NCBI GenBank assembly: GCA_963835555.1
Contig: CAWIGC010000003.1
Location: 62,001 to 126,000, forward strand
Direction of reading: 5' to 3'
Source: Sulfopaludibacter sp963835555
Lineage (GTDB): Bacteria; Acidobacteriota; Terriglobia; Bryobacterales; Bryobacteraceae
Length of the DNA: 64,000 bases
In this document: in pieces, positions 34,950 to 47,885 of the stretch
Position numbering within the stretch: position 1 is the first letter of the stretch
Layout: the number at the start of each line of letters is the position of its first letter
Translations under genes and position numbers: made by a program
Notes under the pieces: generated by a model
What the model was told of the DNA's origin: nothing
What the model saw: only the letters and a program-made list of their open reading frames with translations
The model's database searches: none

Positions 34950-36059
34950 TTGCGACTCTGGCGAACATCTTTCCTCGTTGCGGCCTGCCTGCTGGCAGCG
35001 CTGCCCGGCCGGGCGGTCGAATATCTGGTCTACGCCGGCACCTATACCAATCGCGGCGGCAAGGGAATCTACCTGTACCGCTTCCAAACGGCGACCGGGA
35101 AACTGACGCCGGAAGGGCCGGTGGCGGAGACCGTCAACCCCACCTTTTTGGTGCTGAATCCCAATCACCGGGTTATCTATGCGGTAAACGAGAATGCCGA
35201 CCAGGCGCCGGGAACGGTGAGCGCCTTCGGCATCAATCCCAAGAACGGCAAGCTGGTGTTGCTCAATCGCGCCTCGTCCCGGGGCGGCGGCCCGCGCCAC
35301 ATGGCCATCGACAGCACCGGCAAGTGGCTGGCAGTAGCTAACGGCGTGGGCGGCAGTATCGCGGTGTTGCCGGTTGAACCCGACGGCAGGATCGGCGAGG
35401 CGGTTGCCTACGAGAAGCAGCCTGAGAAATCGCAGCCGACCGGCGTTGCGTTCTCGCCCGACAACCGCTACCTGCTGGTGGCGGACCAGGGCCTGGATCG
35501 CATTCTGGTGTACCGCTTCGATTCCGTGAAGGGCGCGCTGACCGCCGGCGACCCTGCCTTCAAGGAAGCCAAACCGGAATCCGGCCCCCGGCACCTGGCA
35601 TTCCACCCCGCCGGCAAGGCGCTGTACGTAGTCAATGAAAAGACATCCAGCGTGACCGCCTACCATTGGGGCGCGGACACCGGCGCGCTGGACGAATTCC
35701 AGAACGTGCTCACCTGGCCGATGGGATTCAATGGCACCAGCACCGCGCTGGAACTTGCAGTGAATCGCGCGGGAACCTTCCTGTACGTATCCAACCGGGG
35801 GCTGGACGGGTTCGCACAGTTCGCCGTCGATCCCGAGAAGTTCACGCTGACCGCCATGGATTATCCGCCTGCCATGGGGCATAATCCGCGCGAATTTGCG
35901 CTCGATCCGAGCGGCCGGTTTCTGTTCGTGGCCAACCAGGATTCCGGCAACATCGCGGTGTTTCGCCTGCACCCGCGGACCGGACAACTGCAACCCACCG
36001 CGGCGGTTGGCCTGCACGTGCCGAGCCTGGCCTGCGTCCTGTTCGTGCCCGAAAGGTGA
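34950..36059 (+). CDS. Exported lactonase-family seven-bladed propeller (6-phosphogluconolactonase-like)
   Basis: 369 residues, starting from TTG 34950 (LRLWRTSFLVAACLLAALPG, a signal peptide). The propeller reads YLVYAGTYTNRGGKGIYLYR, NPTFLVLNPNHRVIYAVNE, GGGPRHMAIDSTGKWLAVAN, ARHLAFHPAGKALYVVNE-like blade and GHNPREFALDPSGRFLFVAN. This pattern is that of the YbhE/carboxy-cis,cis-muconate cyclase group. Despite the name, exported members in Acidobacteria have unproven substrates. Divergent from the M23 gene by about 90 bases and tail to tail with the aminotransferase gene. Confidence 0.85.
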   Translation: MRLWRTSFLVAACLLAALPGRAVEYLVYAGTYTNRGGKGIYLYRFQTATGKLTPEGPVAETVNPTFLVLNPNHRVIYAVNENADQAPGTVSAFGINPKNGKLVLLNRASSRGGGPRHMAIDSTGKWLAVANGVGGSIAVLPVEPDGRIGEAVAYEKQPEKSQPTGVAFSPDNRYLLVADQGLDRILVYRFDSVKGALTAGDPAFKEAKPESGPRHLAFHPAGKALYVVNEKTSSVTAYHWGADTGALDEFQNVLTWPMGFNGTSTALELAVNRAGTFLYVSNRGLDGFAQFAVDPEKFTLTAMDYPPAMGHNPREFALDPSGRFLFVANQDSGNIAVFRLHPRTGQLQPTAAVGLHVPSLACVLFVPER

Positions 36060-36063
36060 CCGG

Positions 36064-37208
36064 CTACCGCATCAGATTCCGGATCTCCCGCACCGTGCTT
36101 TCCAGTTCCTCATCGGTGGTATAGAAGTGCGGAGCCACGCGGATGCCGGCCTTGGGACGATAATCCACCAGCACTTCGCGGCGAACCAGTTCGGCGGTAA
36201 TCTCCTTGCCGTTCGGCACGTCGAAGGTGACCACGCCGCCGCGCCGCTCGGGATTGCGGCAGGTGTGCACTGCGATACCCGCCTCGTCAGCCAATTCCAG
36301 CAGGCGGGCAGTCTGGCGCATGGACTTCGCGCGGATCGCCGGCACGCCGATTTCGTTGACGATTTCGTACCCCGAGCGCGCCGCATACAGCGCCGGAACG
36401 TTGGGAGTGCCGTTGAGGAATCGGTAAGCGTCCGCCGCATAGCGAATGGGGCCGCCTTCGAATGCGAACGGTTGCTCGTGCGCCATCCAGCCGGTAGCCG
36501 CCGGCTCGAGCCGGTGCCACAAGTCGCGGCGAACGTAGAGATAGCCCGCTCCCGGTCCGCCGCACAGCCATTTCACCGAGCCGCCGGTGGCGAAGTCAAG
36601 CTCCAGCTCGCGTACGTTCACCGGCACCGTGCCGGCCGATTGGTACAGGTCCGCGATCACCATCGCGCCTACGGCATGGGCGCGCTTCACAATGGCTTCC
36701 AGGTCCTGAAGGTAAGAACTACGAAATGCCACGTGCGAGACCGAGACTAACTGGGTTTCCTCGTCGATGGCATCCAGCAGCAGTTCCACCGGCAAGGTGA
36801 ATCCATCGGGTGAGGGCACCGTCACCACGCGAGCGCCTAAGCGCGACAGCCCGTGATAAACATAGTCATTGGAAGGAAAGTTCAGCCCGTCGGTGATCAG
36901 CTTATTGCGGCGACCAGTCCACGTGAGGCACGAGGTCACCAGCGCCTGGCACGCCGAAACGTTCTGGTGCATCACCACTTCGCCTTCGCCCGCGCCGATG
37001 ATCCGCCCGATCAGGTTGCCCACGGTCACGGGCATCTCCCACCAGCCCTCTTCCCAGGCGCGAACGCCGCGCGATGCCCACGTGTCCGTGAACTCGCGCA
37101 TGCGCACTGCGGCGCGCTCCGGCATGGCGCCCAGAGAGTGGCTGATCATGTAGGTAGTGTGGCCCAGGATGGGAAATTCCCTGCGCCATGCGAGCAGCGG
37201 ATCCATGT

Positions 37209-37212
<4 letters not shown>
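36064..37212 (-). CDS. Aminotransferase class V / kynureninase-like PLP enzyme
   Basis: 382 residues. Fold-type I PLP enzyme: the N-terminal YMISHSLGAMPERA, HQNVSACQALVTSCL, LNFPSNDYVYHGL, the aspartate block VIADLYQSAGTVPVNVRELE, and the lysine in DFATGGSVKWLCGGPGAGYL, expected to bind PLP. The sequence resembles kynureninase, whose known step is kynurenine to anthranilate, but no other tryptophan-breakdown genes are near, so the substrate is open. Its ATG overlaps the acnA stop by four bases, an odd coupling with a citric-acid-cycle gene. Confidence 0.8.
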
Positions 37213-39857
<2,645 letters not shown>

Positions 39858-39884
39858 CTCTTCGATTGTGGCATAAGAAGGATG

Positions 39885-40385
39885 CTACTGCCGCAATTCG
39901 ATGGTGACGCTCTTGCGGTCGGCGGCATTGCCCAGAAAATACCCGGCGGTGGTCACCGCGATGGGAATGCAGACGAAGGCGGCAGTCGCCGCGCCCTGAT
40001 TCTGGTTGTCGAAGAGGCCGCCCTGAATCCCGATGGCGGCGCCGATTCCTCCGGCGAGTCCGGCTACGACACCCAAGGTGGTTCCGATCACGCGGAACTT
40101 GACGCCCTTGGTTTTCAGTTCGATGGTGCGCAGGGTGGCCCGCGGCACACGCAGGGAGCCCTTGGGATACGCGGCGCGGTCCGTCGTCTTCGTGACGCGC
40201 ATCACCAGGGCGTCTGCTTCCACCGCGGTAGCCTTGCCGGTAACAGCGGCGCCTCCCGGCATGATCACCATCAGGGTCTTGCCGGTAATACTGGGAAGTT
40301 CCTCCCACGTGAGCTGGCGAGGCGGCTCGGCCGCAATGCATGACAGCAGCGGAACCAGGAGCAACCAGAACCTTCGATTCGGCAT
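39885..40385 (-). CDS. Exported hypothetical protein with glycine-rich membrane segment
   Basis: 166 residues with a signal peptide (MPNRRFWLLLVPLLSCIAAE). The mature part has a small SH3/LSM-like beta region (GKTLMVIMPGGAAVTGKATA, RVPRATLRTIEL) and a hydrophobic Gly/Ala segment (TTLGVVAGLAGGIGAAIGIQ, FVCIPIAVTTAGYFLGNAAD). I do not recognise a named family. It precedes acnA by 27 bases on the same strand, so cotranscription is possible. Confidence 0.55.
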   Translation of the reverse strand: MPNRRFWLLLVPLLSCIAAEPPRQLTWEELPSITGKTLMVIMPGGAAVTGKATAVEADALVMRVTKTTDRAAYPKGSLRVPRATLRTIELKTKGVKFRVIGTTLGVVAGLAGGIGAAIGIQGGLFDNQNQGAATAAFVCIPIAVTTAGYFLGNAADRKSVTIELRQ

Positions 40386-40406
40386 GGCAGTCCTCCGGGC
40401 ATCATG

Positions 40407-41702
40407 CTAGCAGCCGAAGAAAGCCTTGTCGAGGTCCCTGGTCACAGCGTCCGAAAGCGGCTGCAGTTGGCCCACCGCGCGGGCATTGATGATGGCCTCG
40501 GCGGTGGATTCCAGCACCTCCAGCCGGTCGAATGCTTCCAGCACGTCCGAGCCGGTGACCAGCACGCCGTCGTTTTCCAGAATGATCGCGGGCTGGGTGA
40601 CCGACAGGCGATTGGCCAGTTCTTCGCCATCGCCAAACTGCATGCCAAACGGGGCGCGGACCACGTGCCGCATCACTACGTAGCTTTCGGGAATGGTGCG
40701 GCTGTCCAGCACCGTGCCGGTGACGCTGAATGCCGTAGCATTCACCGGATAGGCGTTCACAATCGCGCCCACGTGAGGATGCCGCCGGTAGATGGCCTGA
40801 TGCACCACGGCGGCGCGGCTGGGCGATTTGCCCGCCTCCACCTCGCCGTCGCGCACCAGCACCAGATCCTGCACGTCCACCATCCCGCGGTCTACCTGGT
40901 AGGGCGTGATCAGGAAGGCGCTGTCGTCCACGCGCACCGAGTAGCTGCCCTGCGTGCTGATGAACAGCCTCTGCCGGTATGCCCGGCGCACGAACTCGCT
41001 CAGCCGGCCGCGCAGTTCGTTTTCCAGGCTGGAAGGATACCAGGGCTCGAACTCCTCCAACGGCAACGATCGCTGATGTTCCAGATTGATCTGCTCATCG
41101 GAAAGGAAACGCACGCCGCCCCCCAGAAGGTTCGCCTTGATGATGGTCTTGGCGGTGAACTCCAGAGTCTCAAAGCGGCGAAACGCTTCTTGAAACGTGG
41201 CGCCCGCGGTCACCACGCCGTGATTTTCCAGGATCACGCAATCGTATCCCTGCTCGAAAGTATCGGCCACGCGATTGCCCAGAGCCATGCTGCCGGGCAG
41301 TTCGTACGGCGCGAATCCGACCTCGCCGCAGACGCGCCGCGCCTGGTGGAACAGACGCGTGTTCGGCACCTGGTGTACCAGGCTGAACGCCACCAGCGCC
41401 GTGGGATGGGCATGCACGATGCCACCCAGCTCCGGCCGGCGGCGCCGAATCTCCTGATGAATCGGCAGCTCCGACGAGGGCCGGCGCGCGCCCAGCACCT
41501 CGCCATCCTGCCGCACGCACACGATATCCTCGCGCCGAAGCGCGCCTTTATCCACGCGCGCCGGCGTAATCCACACATCGCCGTTGGCTTCGCGAATGGA
41601 AAGATTCCCGCCGGAAGTCGTGGTCATGCGATAGCGGTAGATCCGCTCCATGGCCTGCAAAATCTCATCGCGCGGGTGCTGGTATGAATGGGGCGTGAAC
41701 AT
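40407..41702 (-). CDS. Tandem class II aldolase/adducin-type protein
   Basis: 431 residues made of two class II aldolase domains. Domain 1 (1-210) has all expected active-site residues: TTTSGGNLSIR, catalytic E78 in SSELPIHQEI, zinc ligands H97/H99 in GGIVHAHPTAL and the third histidine in VILENHGVV. Domain 2 (215-431) keeps the fold but has lost them: SRAAVVHQ for SSELPIHQ, IVNAYPVNA for VHAHP, ILENDGVLV for LENHGVV. So only one active site per chain is likely. Substrate probably fuculose- or rhamnulose-phosphate-like, given the neighbouring lactaldehyde dehydrogenase on the same strand 6 nt upstream. Confidence 0.85.
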   Translation of the reverse strand: MFTPHSYQHPRDEILQAMERIYRYRMTTTSGGNLSIREANGDVWITPARVDKGALRREDIVCVRQDGEVLGARRPSSELPIHQEIRRRRPELGGIVHAHPTALVAFSLVHQVPNTRLFHQARRVCGEVGFAPYELPGSMALGNRVADTFEQGYDCVILENHGVVTAGATFQEAFRRFETLEFTAKTIIKANLLGGGVRFLSDEQINLEHQRSLPLEEFEPWYPSSLENELRGRLSEFVRRAYRQRLFISTQGSYSVRVDDSAFLITPYQVDRGMVDVQDLVLVRDGEVEAGKSPSRAAVVHQAIYRRHPHVGAIVNAYPVNATAFSVTGTVLDSRTIPESYVVMRHVVRAPFGMQFGDGEELANRLSVTQPAIILENDGVLVTGSDVLEAFDRLEVLESTAEAIINARAVGQLQPLSDAVTRDLDKAFFGC

Positions 41703-41708
41703 ATTCTT

Positions 41709-43145
41709 CTATTGGCGCTGCAGATAAACCACGTGCGTCTGGGTGAATTCGTAGAGACCGTGCTTGCCGTCGGCGCCGCCGATTCCGCTCTTGCGCCATC
41801 CGGCATGGAACCCCTGCATGGCTTCGAAATTCTCGCGGTTGATATAGGTCTCGCCGAAGCGGATCTCCTGGCAGGCCTTCAATGCCGTATTCAGATCGCG
41901 CGTGTAAATGGACGAGGTCAGGCCATAGTCGGAATCGTTGGCGAAGGCGATGGCCTCGTCCAGATCGTGGAATGTCACGATGGGCACCACCGGCCCGAAC
42001 ACTTCGCGGCGGATGATCTCCATGTCCTGACGGCAGCCGGCCAGCACCGTGGGCTGATAGTAGTAGCCGCCTTCGCCCGCGCCGCGCGCGCCGCCCGTCG
42101 CCAGAGTAGCGCCCGCGGCCACCGCGCCGCGCACCAGCGAGTCCACCTTCTTATATCCCGCCTCGTTGATCAGCGGACCGTATTCCACCGAGGAATCCGC
42201 CAGCGGGTCGCCGAAACGTGTGCCCTGCATGGCGGCGGTGAGCTTCTCGGTAAACTGCCCGGCGACATTGCTCTGCACATAGACCCGCTCCGCGCAGTTG
42301 CACACCTGTCCGCTGTTGATGACGCGCGATGCCTTGATGGCGCGCACCGCGAGATCGATATCGGCGTCGGCCATGACAATCGCCGGCGCCTTGCCGCCCA
42401 GTTCCAGATTGACCTTGGTGATGTTCGGCGCGGCCAGCGCCATGATGGCGGACCCGGTTTCCACGCTGCCCGTGAAGCTGACCATGCCGATTCGCCGCGA
42501 TCCGGCCAGCGCTTTGCCCGCGGTGGCGCCGCGCCCGTGAACCACGTTGATCAGGCCCTTCGGCACGTCCGTCTGCGCCAGCAGTTCGCAGAACTTCACG
42601 GCATTGTGCGGGGTCTCTTCGCTGGGCTTGATGACGATGGTGTTGCCGGTCACCAGCGCCGGCGCGGCCTTGCGCGCAATCAGGAAGAAGGGGAAATTCC
42701 AGGGCAGAATGCCGCCGATCACGCCGATGGGCTGCCGGAACAGCAGGATGGTTTCTCCGGGGCGGTCGCTCTCCAGGATTTCGCCTTCGATGCGGCGCGC
42801 CCATTCCGCCATGTAATCGAGATAGTCGGCCGTGAAAGCCACTTCCACGCGCGCCAGGTCGAGAATCTTGCCCTGCTCTTCGGTGATCACGCGCGCCAGC
42901 GGCTCCACCTGTTCGCGAATTTTGGCGGCGATGGTGCGGAGCGCCTTGGCGCGCTCGATGGCGGGCGTCTTCGCCCAGCTCTTCTGCGCGGCTTCAGCGG
43001 CGGAAAGAGCCGCCTCCACATCCTCCGCGGTGCTGTCGGGAACCGTACAAATCAATTTTCCGGTGGAGGGGTTCATCACCTCGATGCGCGCGCTTCCGCT
43101 GGACGGCACAAATTGGCCGTCAATGAAATTTTGATAGTCGGGCAT
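41709..43145 (-). CDS. aldA: Lactaldehyde/glycolaldehyde-type aldehyde dehydrogenase
   Basis: 478 residues, intact. NAD-dependent aldehyde dehydrogenase with PWNFPFFLIARKAAPALVTG, SFTGSVETGSAIM, catalytic Glu in VNLELGGKAPAIV, catalytic Cys in NSGQVCNCAERVY and EVFGPVVPIV. The C-terminus FHAGWRKSGIGGADGKHGLY is almost that of E. coli AldA, supporting lactaldehyde or glycolaldehyde as substrate. Placed upstream of and 6 nt from the class II aldolase gene; together they could take a deoxysugar phosphate to lactate. No sugar kinase or isomerase is adjacent. Confidence 0.88.
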   Translation of the reverse strand: MPDYQNFIDGQFVPSSGSARIEVMNPSTGKLICTVPDSTAEDVEAALSAAEAAQKSWAKTPAIERAKALRTIAAKIREQVEPLARVITEEQGKILDLARVEVAFTADYLDYMAEWARRIEGEILESDRPGETILLFRQPIGVIGGILPWNFPFFLIARKAAPALVTGNTIVIKPSEETPHNAVKFCELLAQTDVPKGLINVVHGRGATAGKALAGSRRIGMVSFTGSVETGSAIMALAAPNITKVNLELGGKAPAIVMADADIDLAVRAIKASRVINSGQVCNCAERVYVQSNVAGQFTEKLTAAMQGTRFGDPLADSSVEYGPLINEAGYKKVDSLVRGAVAAGATLATGGARGAGEGGYYYQPTVLAGCRQDMEIIRREVFGPVVPIVTFHDLDEAIAFANDSDYGLTSSIYTRDLNTALKACQEIRFGETYINRENFEAMQGFHAGWRKSGIGGADGKHGLYEFTQTHVVYLQRQ

Positions 43146-43171
43146 GACTGACCTTTAGTTTATCGTGCCGT

Positions 43172-44178
43172 TTACGGTTCAATCACCAGCAAGGCAAACG
43201 TGCCGGGCAACACGGGCCTTCTGCCCCTGCCTCCCGCGGGCGCCTCACCGAATTTCGCCGAGGCGACGAAGATGCGGTGATTCGTTGGGTCGAGCCCCAT
43301 GTTGCGCGATCCCTGCGGCGTTTCCACCGTTTGCACCACGCGATATTGATCCGGCGAATCCTGATGAATCACCGTAAGGGTGCCGTCCGCATTCGACGCA
43401 AATGCATTGCCCGACGCCGCGTCGTATGCTGCGCCATCCACGCCCGTGCCGATGGGCAGAGTCGCCACCACTTTCCCGGCCTGGTAATCGGAGACTGCCA
43501 TGACACCGCTGCGGCATCCGCTGAACAGCCGGTGGTGCGCCGTGTCAATGGCCATCGATACGGGTTGCTTGCAGGGAGCCGTGGACCATCGCCGCGTCAC
43601 CGTCGCCGATTTGCCGTCGATCTCCACCACCTCGCTGATGTCGGTCAGATTGGCGTATACCTTGCCGTCGCCGGCCGAAGCGCCGTACTCCGGTTTGCCG
43701 CCCAGCGGAATGTTCGTTATCAGCGTCCCGGCGCGCGGATCGATTACGGTCGAAGAGTGCGCATCGCCATTCAAAGTGAAGACCCGCTTGGAGGCGGAGT
43801 CGTACACGATGGCGTCCGCGTCCTCCGCCGCCGGGATGCGGCCCAGCGCCTTGTACGTCTTCAGATCGAACATGACCACGGACCGATCGTTACCGCTGGT
43901 GGCGAACCCGTGCCCCGTGTCTTCGGCGATCGCCGTTCCGTGTGCGCCTTTGAATGCCGGTGACTTCGCCCAGCAGTTTCCCGTCAGTTCTCATCCACCA
44001 CCATCACCCGCGTCTGGCGGGCGATGAAAACGCGGTGATGCGGCGGATCCGGCACCACGTAGTCCCAACTGCCATCGCCGCCCAAGGCGTAAGTGTGAGT
44101 GATGTGGTAAGTGGAGGATGACTGGGCGAGCAACGAAGCAACGGCAGCCAGGGTAAGAACGAACGCGGAACTACGCAT
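43172..44178 (-). CDS. Exported YncE-like beta-propeller protein
   Basis: About 335 residues from ATG 44178. Signal peptide MRSSAFVLTLAAVASLLAQS, then blades such as YALGGDGSWDYVVPDPPHHR, LGRIPAAEDADAIVYDSASK, TNIPLGGKPEYGASAGDGKV, VSMAIDTAHHRLFSGCRSGV and RNMGLDPTNHRIFVASAKFG. Two frameshifts between 43990 and 43890 break the second blade. Likely periplasmic; ligand unknown. It is downstream of, and 38 bases from, the ABC permease gene on the same strand. Confidence 0.75.
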
Positions 44179-44215
44179 AGCGACTCCTTTCCCCGAATTA
44201 TAGTCCTCACTGTCC

Positions 44216-46660
44216 TCACTCATTCCGCAGCGCCGTCAGGGGATCCACGCGTGCGGCCCGACGTGCGGGCCAGTAACTCGCGAAAAGGCCCGTCGCCAGA
44301 AGGAGCATGGTCACCGCGGCGAAAGACCAGAAATCGAGCGGCGACACGTTCCGCACCAACCCCGAAAGCATTTTGACCGAGAACAAGCTCGCCACCAGCC
44401 CGATAGCGATCCCGATGCCCAGCAAGCGTGCTCCGGAACTGAGCACCATGGCGATCACCTGCCAGAAGCCCGCTCCCAGGGCGATGCGAATTCCGATCTC
44501 GCGCGTCTGCTGCGCCACACTGTGTGAGATCACGCCGTAAATTCCGAACAGCGCCAGCACCAGTCCCAGCGCCGCGAACACCGTGAACAGCAGCAGATTG
44601 AAGCGCGGACGCGCATACGCATCGTCGCGCAGCACCGTCTCTAAGGACTGATCCTCCGTGACCGGCTGGACCGGATCCACCGCGTAAATCTGAGCTTTGA
44701 CGGCTTTGTCCAGAGCTTCGGCGGGGCCATTGCCCAATACGAAAATCCGATCGGCCCGGCTGAGCAGCGTGAACGGGAGGAACATTTCCGGCAGGATCTC
44801 ATTGGAACCTACCTGATTCACAGAGTCTCCGACAATGCCGGCAATCTGGAAGGAATCGTCGGCCAGATTCCAGGGTGGGGCGGCCAGACGGGGAATGCGC
44901 ACCAACCGGCCGACGGCGGCCGCACCGGCGAAATACCGACGCACGAATGCCTGGTTCACAACCGCCATATGCATCTTGCCGTTCACTTCCTGTGTGTTCA
45001 GGAAGCGCCCCTGCATCACGGTTATGCCCATCACCTGGAGATAGTTGTCGTCGGTTTGATGGACCATGACGCGCCGCGCATCGGTCCCGGAGTTGCCCAC
45101 CACGGTCACCTGCCAGGTCGGAGTGTACACCGGGGGCAGGCCCCAATTGATGCTGGCGGCGAGCACGCCCGGAATGGCCCGGATGCGCCGGAGCGCTTCC
45201 TGCAGGAGGGCCGTGCGGCGGTCTGCATCTTTGTAGCGCTGTTCCGACACGGGAATGCGCAGCGTCAGGATCCGATCGGGATGGAATCCCAGATTCGTGC
45301 CCTGGATCGCGATGAGGCTCCGCACCATCAGGCTGGCTCCCACCAGTAACATGAGTGAGAGCGCCACTTCGCCCACCACCAGGGTGCCGCGGAGCACGCG
45401 CTGGCGCACGCCACCCGCGGTGCCGCGGCCCGCCTCTTTGAGCGGCGTCAGTATGTCGCGTCCCGAAAGTTGCAGCGCCGGCGCGAGGCCGAACAGCAAG
45501 GCTGCCGCCGCGGAAACGCCCAGCGCAAACAGCAGCACGGAAGTGTTCAGCGTGATCTGCGCTTCGTCGGGAATGGTGCCGGGCGGAACCATGGCGATGA
45601 TGCCGCGCAATCCGCCGGCGGCAATCGCCACGCCCAGCACGGCGCCGCCGAGAGCCAGCAGCAGGTTTTCCGCCAGTAACTGGCGAATCAGCCGGAAACG
45701 CTGCGCTCCCATGGCGGCGCGCACGGCCATCTCGCGCCTGCGGTACGCCGCACGCGATAACAGCAGGTTGCTCACGTTGACGCACGCAATCAGCAGCAAT
45801 AGCCCGACCGCGCCGAACAGGATCCACAACGCATCCTGAATGTCGCTGGGAAACGTCTCGCCAAAGTCCTGTAGGCGCAATTTCCAGTTCTTGGGAAAGT
45901 CATCCGGGCTGCGGTGCGCCATGTCGTGGAACAGCGGCGCCAGCGAGGCGGCCGCCTGCTGCCGGGTTATTCCCGGCTTCAGCCGCGCCAGCAGGTGGAC
46001 CTCGCGTACCCCTTCCACCGTTTGGCCGCGATGAAACACGTCTGGCAGGTACACATCCGCTCCGCGCCACATGAACCGCGGCGGCATCACTCCGATCACG
46101 GTCCGGACTTTGTCATCGAGGCGCAGTTTGCGGCCAAGCACATTGGGGTCGCCCCCGAACTGGCGCTGCCAGAATCTGTATCCCAGCACCGTGACCGGTT
46201 CGGCGCCATCGACTGCGTCCTCCGCCGATGTGGTCCGTCCCACCAGCGCGGGCACGCCCATCACATCGAACGTGTTCATGGTGCAATGATTGCCGCGCAA
46301 TCGCTGGGGTTCGGCCCGTCCCGTCCAGGTGACGTCCGACCACGTGGAGGCGATCACGCCCTCAAACACCGTGTTGCGCCCGGCAATGTCCACGAACTGG
46401 TCGATCGGGTAGTAACTGCCGTTTCCGCCCCGCTGGCCCTGCACCGAGACGCTCATCAGGCGGTCAGGATCCTTATAAGGAAAGGGGTGAAGGATCACCG
46501 CGTAAATCACGCTGAACATGGCGGTGCTGCCGCCGATTCCGAGCGCCAGCGACCCGATTGCGATGGCGGTGAACGAACGGCTCCGCGCCAGGTCCCGCAG
46601 GCCGAAGCGGATGTCCGACGCGAATTGTTCCAGCAGCCGGAAGAGTCTCATCCCGGTCAC
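44216..46660 (-). CDS. FtsX/MacB-like ABC permease of the acidobacterial orphan type (ADOP)
   Basis: 814 residues with the duplicated design typical of Acidobacteria: an N-terminal helix (SFTAIAIGSLALGIGGSTAM), a large periplasmic MacB-type domain, an FtsX core (LLLLIACVNVSNLLLSRAAY, RREMAVRAAMGAQRFRLIRQ), then a second helix/periplasmic/FtsX set ending REIGIRIALGAGFWQVIAMV and PARRAARVDPLTALRNE. No ATPase gene is adjacent. Substrate unknown; lipids, peptides or drugs are possible. Its start lies 1 nt from the stop of the serine hydrolase gene. Confidence 0.88.
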   Translation of the reverse strand: MTGMRLFRLLEQFASDIRFGLRDLARSRSFTAIAIGSLALGIGGSTAMFSVIYAVILHPFPYKDPDRLMSVSVQGQRGGNGSYYPIDQFVDIAGRNTVFEGVIASTWSDVTWTGRAEPQRLRGNHCTMNTFDVMGVPALVGRTTSAEDAVDGAEPVTVLGYRFWQRQFGGDPNVLGRKLRLDDKVRTVIGVMPPRFMWRGADVYLPDVFHRGQTVEGVREVHLLARLKPGITRQQAAASLAPLFHDMAHRSPDDFPKNWKLRLQDFGETFPSDIQDALWILFGAVGLLLLIACVNVSNLLLSRAAYRRREMAVRAAMGAQRFRLIRQLLAENLLLALGGAVLGVAIAAGGLRGIIAMVPPGTIPDEAQITLNTSVLLFALGVSAAAALLFGLAPALQLSGRDILTPLKEAGRGTAGGVRQRVLRGTLVVGEVALSLMLLVGASLMVRSLIAIQGTNLGFHPDRILTLRIPVSEQRYKDADRRTALLQEALRRIRAIPGVLAASINWGLPPVYTPTWQVTVVGNSGTDARRVMVHQTDDNYLQVMGITVMQGRFLNTQEVNGKMHMAVVNQAFVRRYFAGAAAVGRLVRIPRLAAPPWNLADDSFQIAGIVGDSVNQVGSNEILPEMFLPFTLLSRADRIFVLGNGPAEALDKAVKAQIYAVDPVQPVTEDQSLETVLRDDAYARPRFNLLLFTVFAALGLVLALFGIYGVISHSVAQQTREIGIRIALGAGFWQVIAMVLSSGARLLGIGIAIGLVASLFSVKMLSGLVRNVSPLDFWSFAAVTMLLLATGLFASYWPARRAARVDPLTALRNE

Positions 46661-47860
46661 TCATTGCTCAATCGATGCCGCGGCCATCGCCATGAAGCTG
46701 TTGATCTCGTCCGCAGTATCGCCGCCGCCGTTGGTACGCTGCATGAAAATAATGCCCACCAAATCCTTCGCTGGATCCACCCACCCGTAGGTGCGATACG
46801 CGCCGCCCTTCACGAAACTGCCGATGGAGTTGTAACGGTATGTGCCCAGCGGCTCGCGCACCACTTCAAAGCCAAACCCGTGACCCACTCCCGGAGCGAA
46901 CCCGGCCTTCATAGTCCCGGTGTACGACGTGGTCATGGTTTCCACGGCGGCAGCCGAGAGGATTCGCTGTCCGTTCAGAGTCCCCTTTTCGAGCAGCATC
47001 TGGTGGAATATCGCCATATCGGCCGCCGTGCTGAACAGGCCCCCTTCGGGCGCGGGAAATTTCGGCTGCGCCATGTTCACCTTCTTCAACCCGGTAGCCT
47101 CGTACGTGTACACCGAGGCTACGCGACCGGCCTTGTCCGCCGGCACGAAGAAGTACGTGTCTTTCATGCCGAGCGGCTGAAAAATTCGCTCTGCCAGAAA
47201 GCGATCGTAAGGCTGGCCGGTCACCACTTCGATGACGCGCCCCAGCGCGGCGATCCCGATATTGCTATAGTTCCAGGCCGTCCCCGGTTCGAACAGCAGT
47301 GTGGCGTGCGAAACCGCGGCCACGCGCTCGGCCAGCGTAGTGGGCGGCTCGCGGTCCGATGCGGAGCCAGGCAGCCCCGAGGTGTGAGTCATCAGGTCCA
47401 GAATATTGACAGGGCGCGACGGCTGCACAGAGGAGCAGCTATAGCCGGCGAGCGTGCCGCACGGATTCAACTTCAGGCCCTTGAACTCTGACAGGTACTT
47501 CTCCACCGGATCGATCAGCGAAACCCGCCCTTCGTCCACCAGGATCATAATGCCGGCGCAGGTGACGGGTTTGGTGACCGACGCCAGGCGGAAGAGGGTG
47601 TCGGTGCGCATGGGAGTCTTGCTTTCTAGGTCCTGAAACCCCACCGCATCAAGGGCCGCGACGTGCCCGTGCCGCGCCACCAGGGTGACCACCCCGGCGG
47701 TCTTACCGGCATCGACGAACTCTTTCATGCGAACGGGAATCCGCGCCAGGCGCGCGGCGCTCATGCCGGCGGCTTGCGGATCCTTCTTATCGGTCGCGAA
47801 AGTGCCCGCTGCCCATGCGGCCACGCAGCAGGCCAGGGCGATAGAAACGCCAGTCTTCAT
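46661..47860 (-). CDS. Exported serine hydrolase, class C beta-lactamase-like
   Basis: 399 residues from ATG 47860. Signal peptide MKTGVSIALACCVAAWAAGT. The catalytic SxxK is in LFRLASVTKPVTCAGI, the YxN in AWNYSNIGIAALGRV, and a glycine-rich GHGFGFEV region replaces the KTG. This is the general beta-lactamase/esterase EstB family; a true AmpC role is not implied. The downstream ABC permease starts right after its stop side. Its start codon is only 25 bases from the divergent class A-like gene. Confidence 0.82.
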   Translation of the reverse strand: MKTGVSIALACCVAAWAAGTFATDKKDPQAAGMSAARLARIPVRMKEFVDAGKTAGVVTLVARHGHVAALDAVGFQDLESKTPMRTDTLFRLASVTKPVTCAGIMILVDEGRVSLIDPVEKYLSEFKGLKLNPCGTLAGYSCSSVQPSRPVNILDLMTHTSGLPGSASDREPPTTLAERVAAVSHATLLFEPGTAWNYSNIGIAALGRVIEVVTGQPYDRFLAERIFQPLGMKDTYFFVPADKAGRVASVYTYEATGLKKVNMAQPKFPAPEGGLFSTAADMAIFHQMLLEKGTLNGQRILSAAAVETMTTSYTGTMKAGFAPGVGHGFGFEVVREPLGTYRYNSIGSFVKGGAYRTYGWVDPAKDLVGIIFMQRTNGGGDTADEINSFMAMAAASIEQ

Positions 47861-47885
47861 AGTTACACCTGGATCTAATTGTGGC

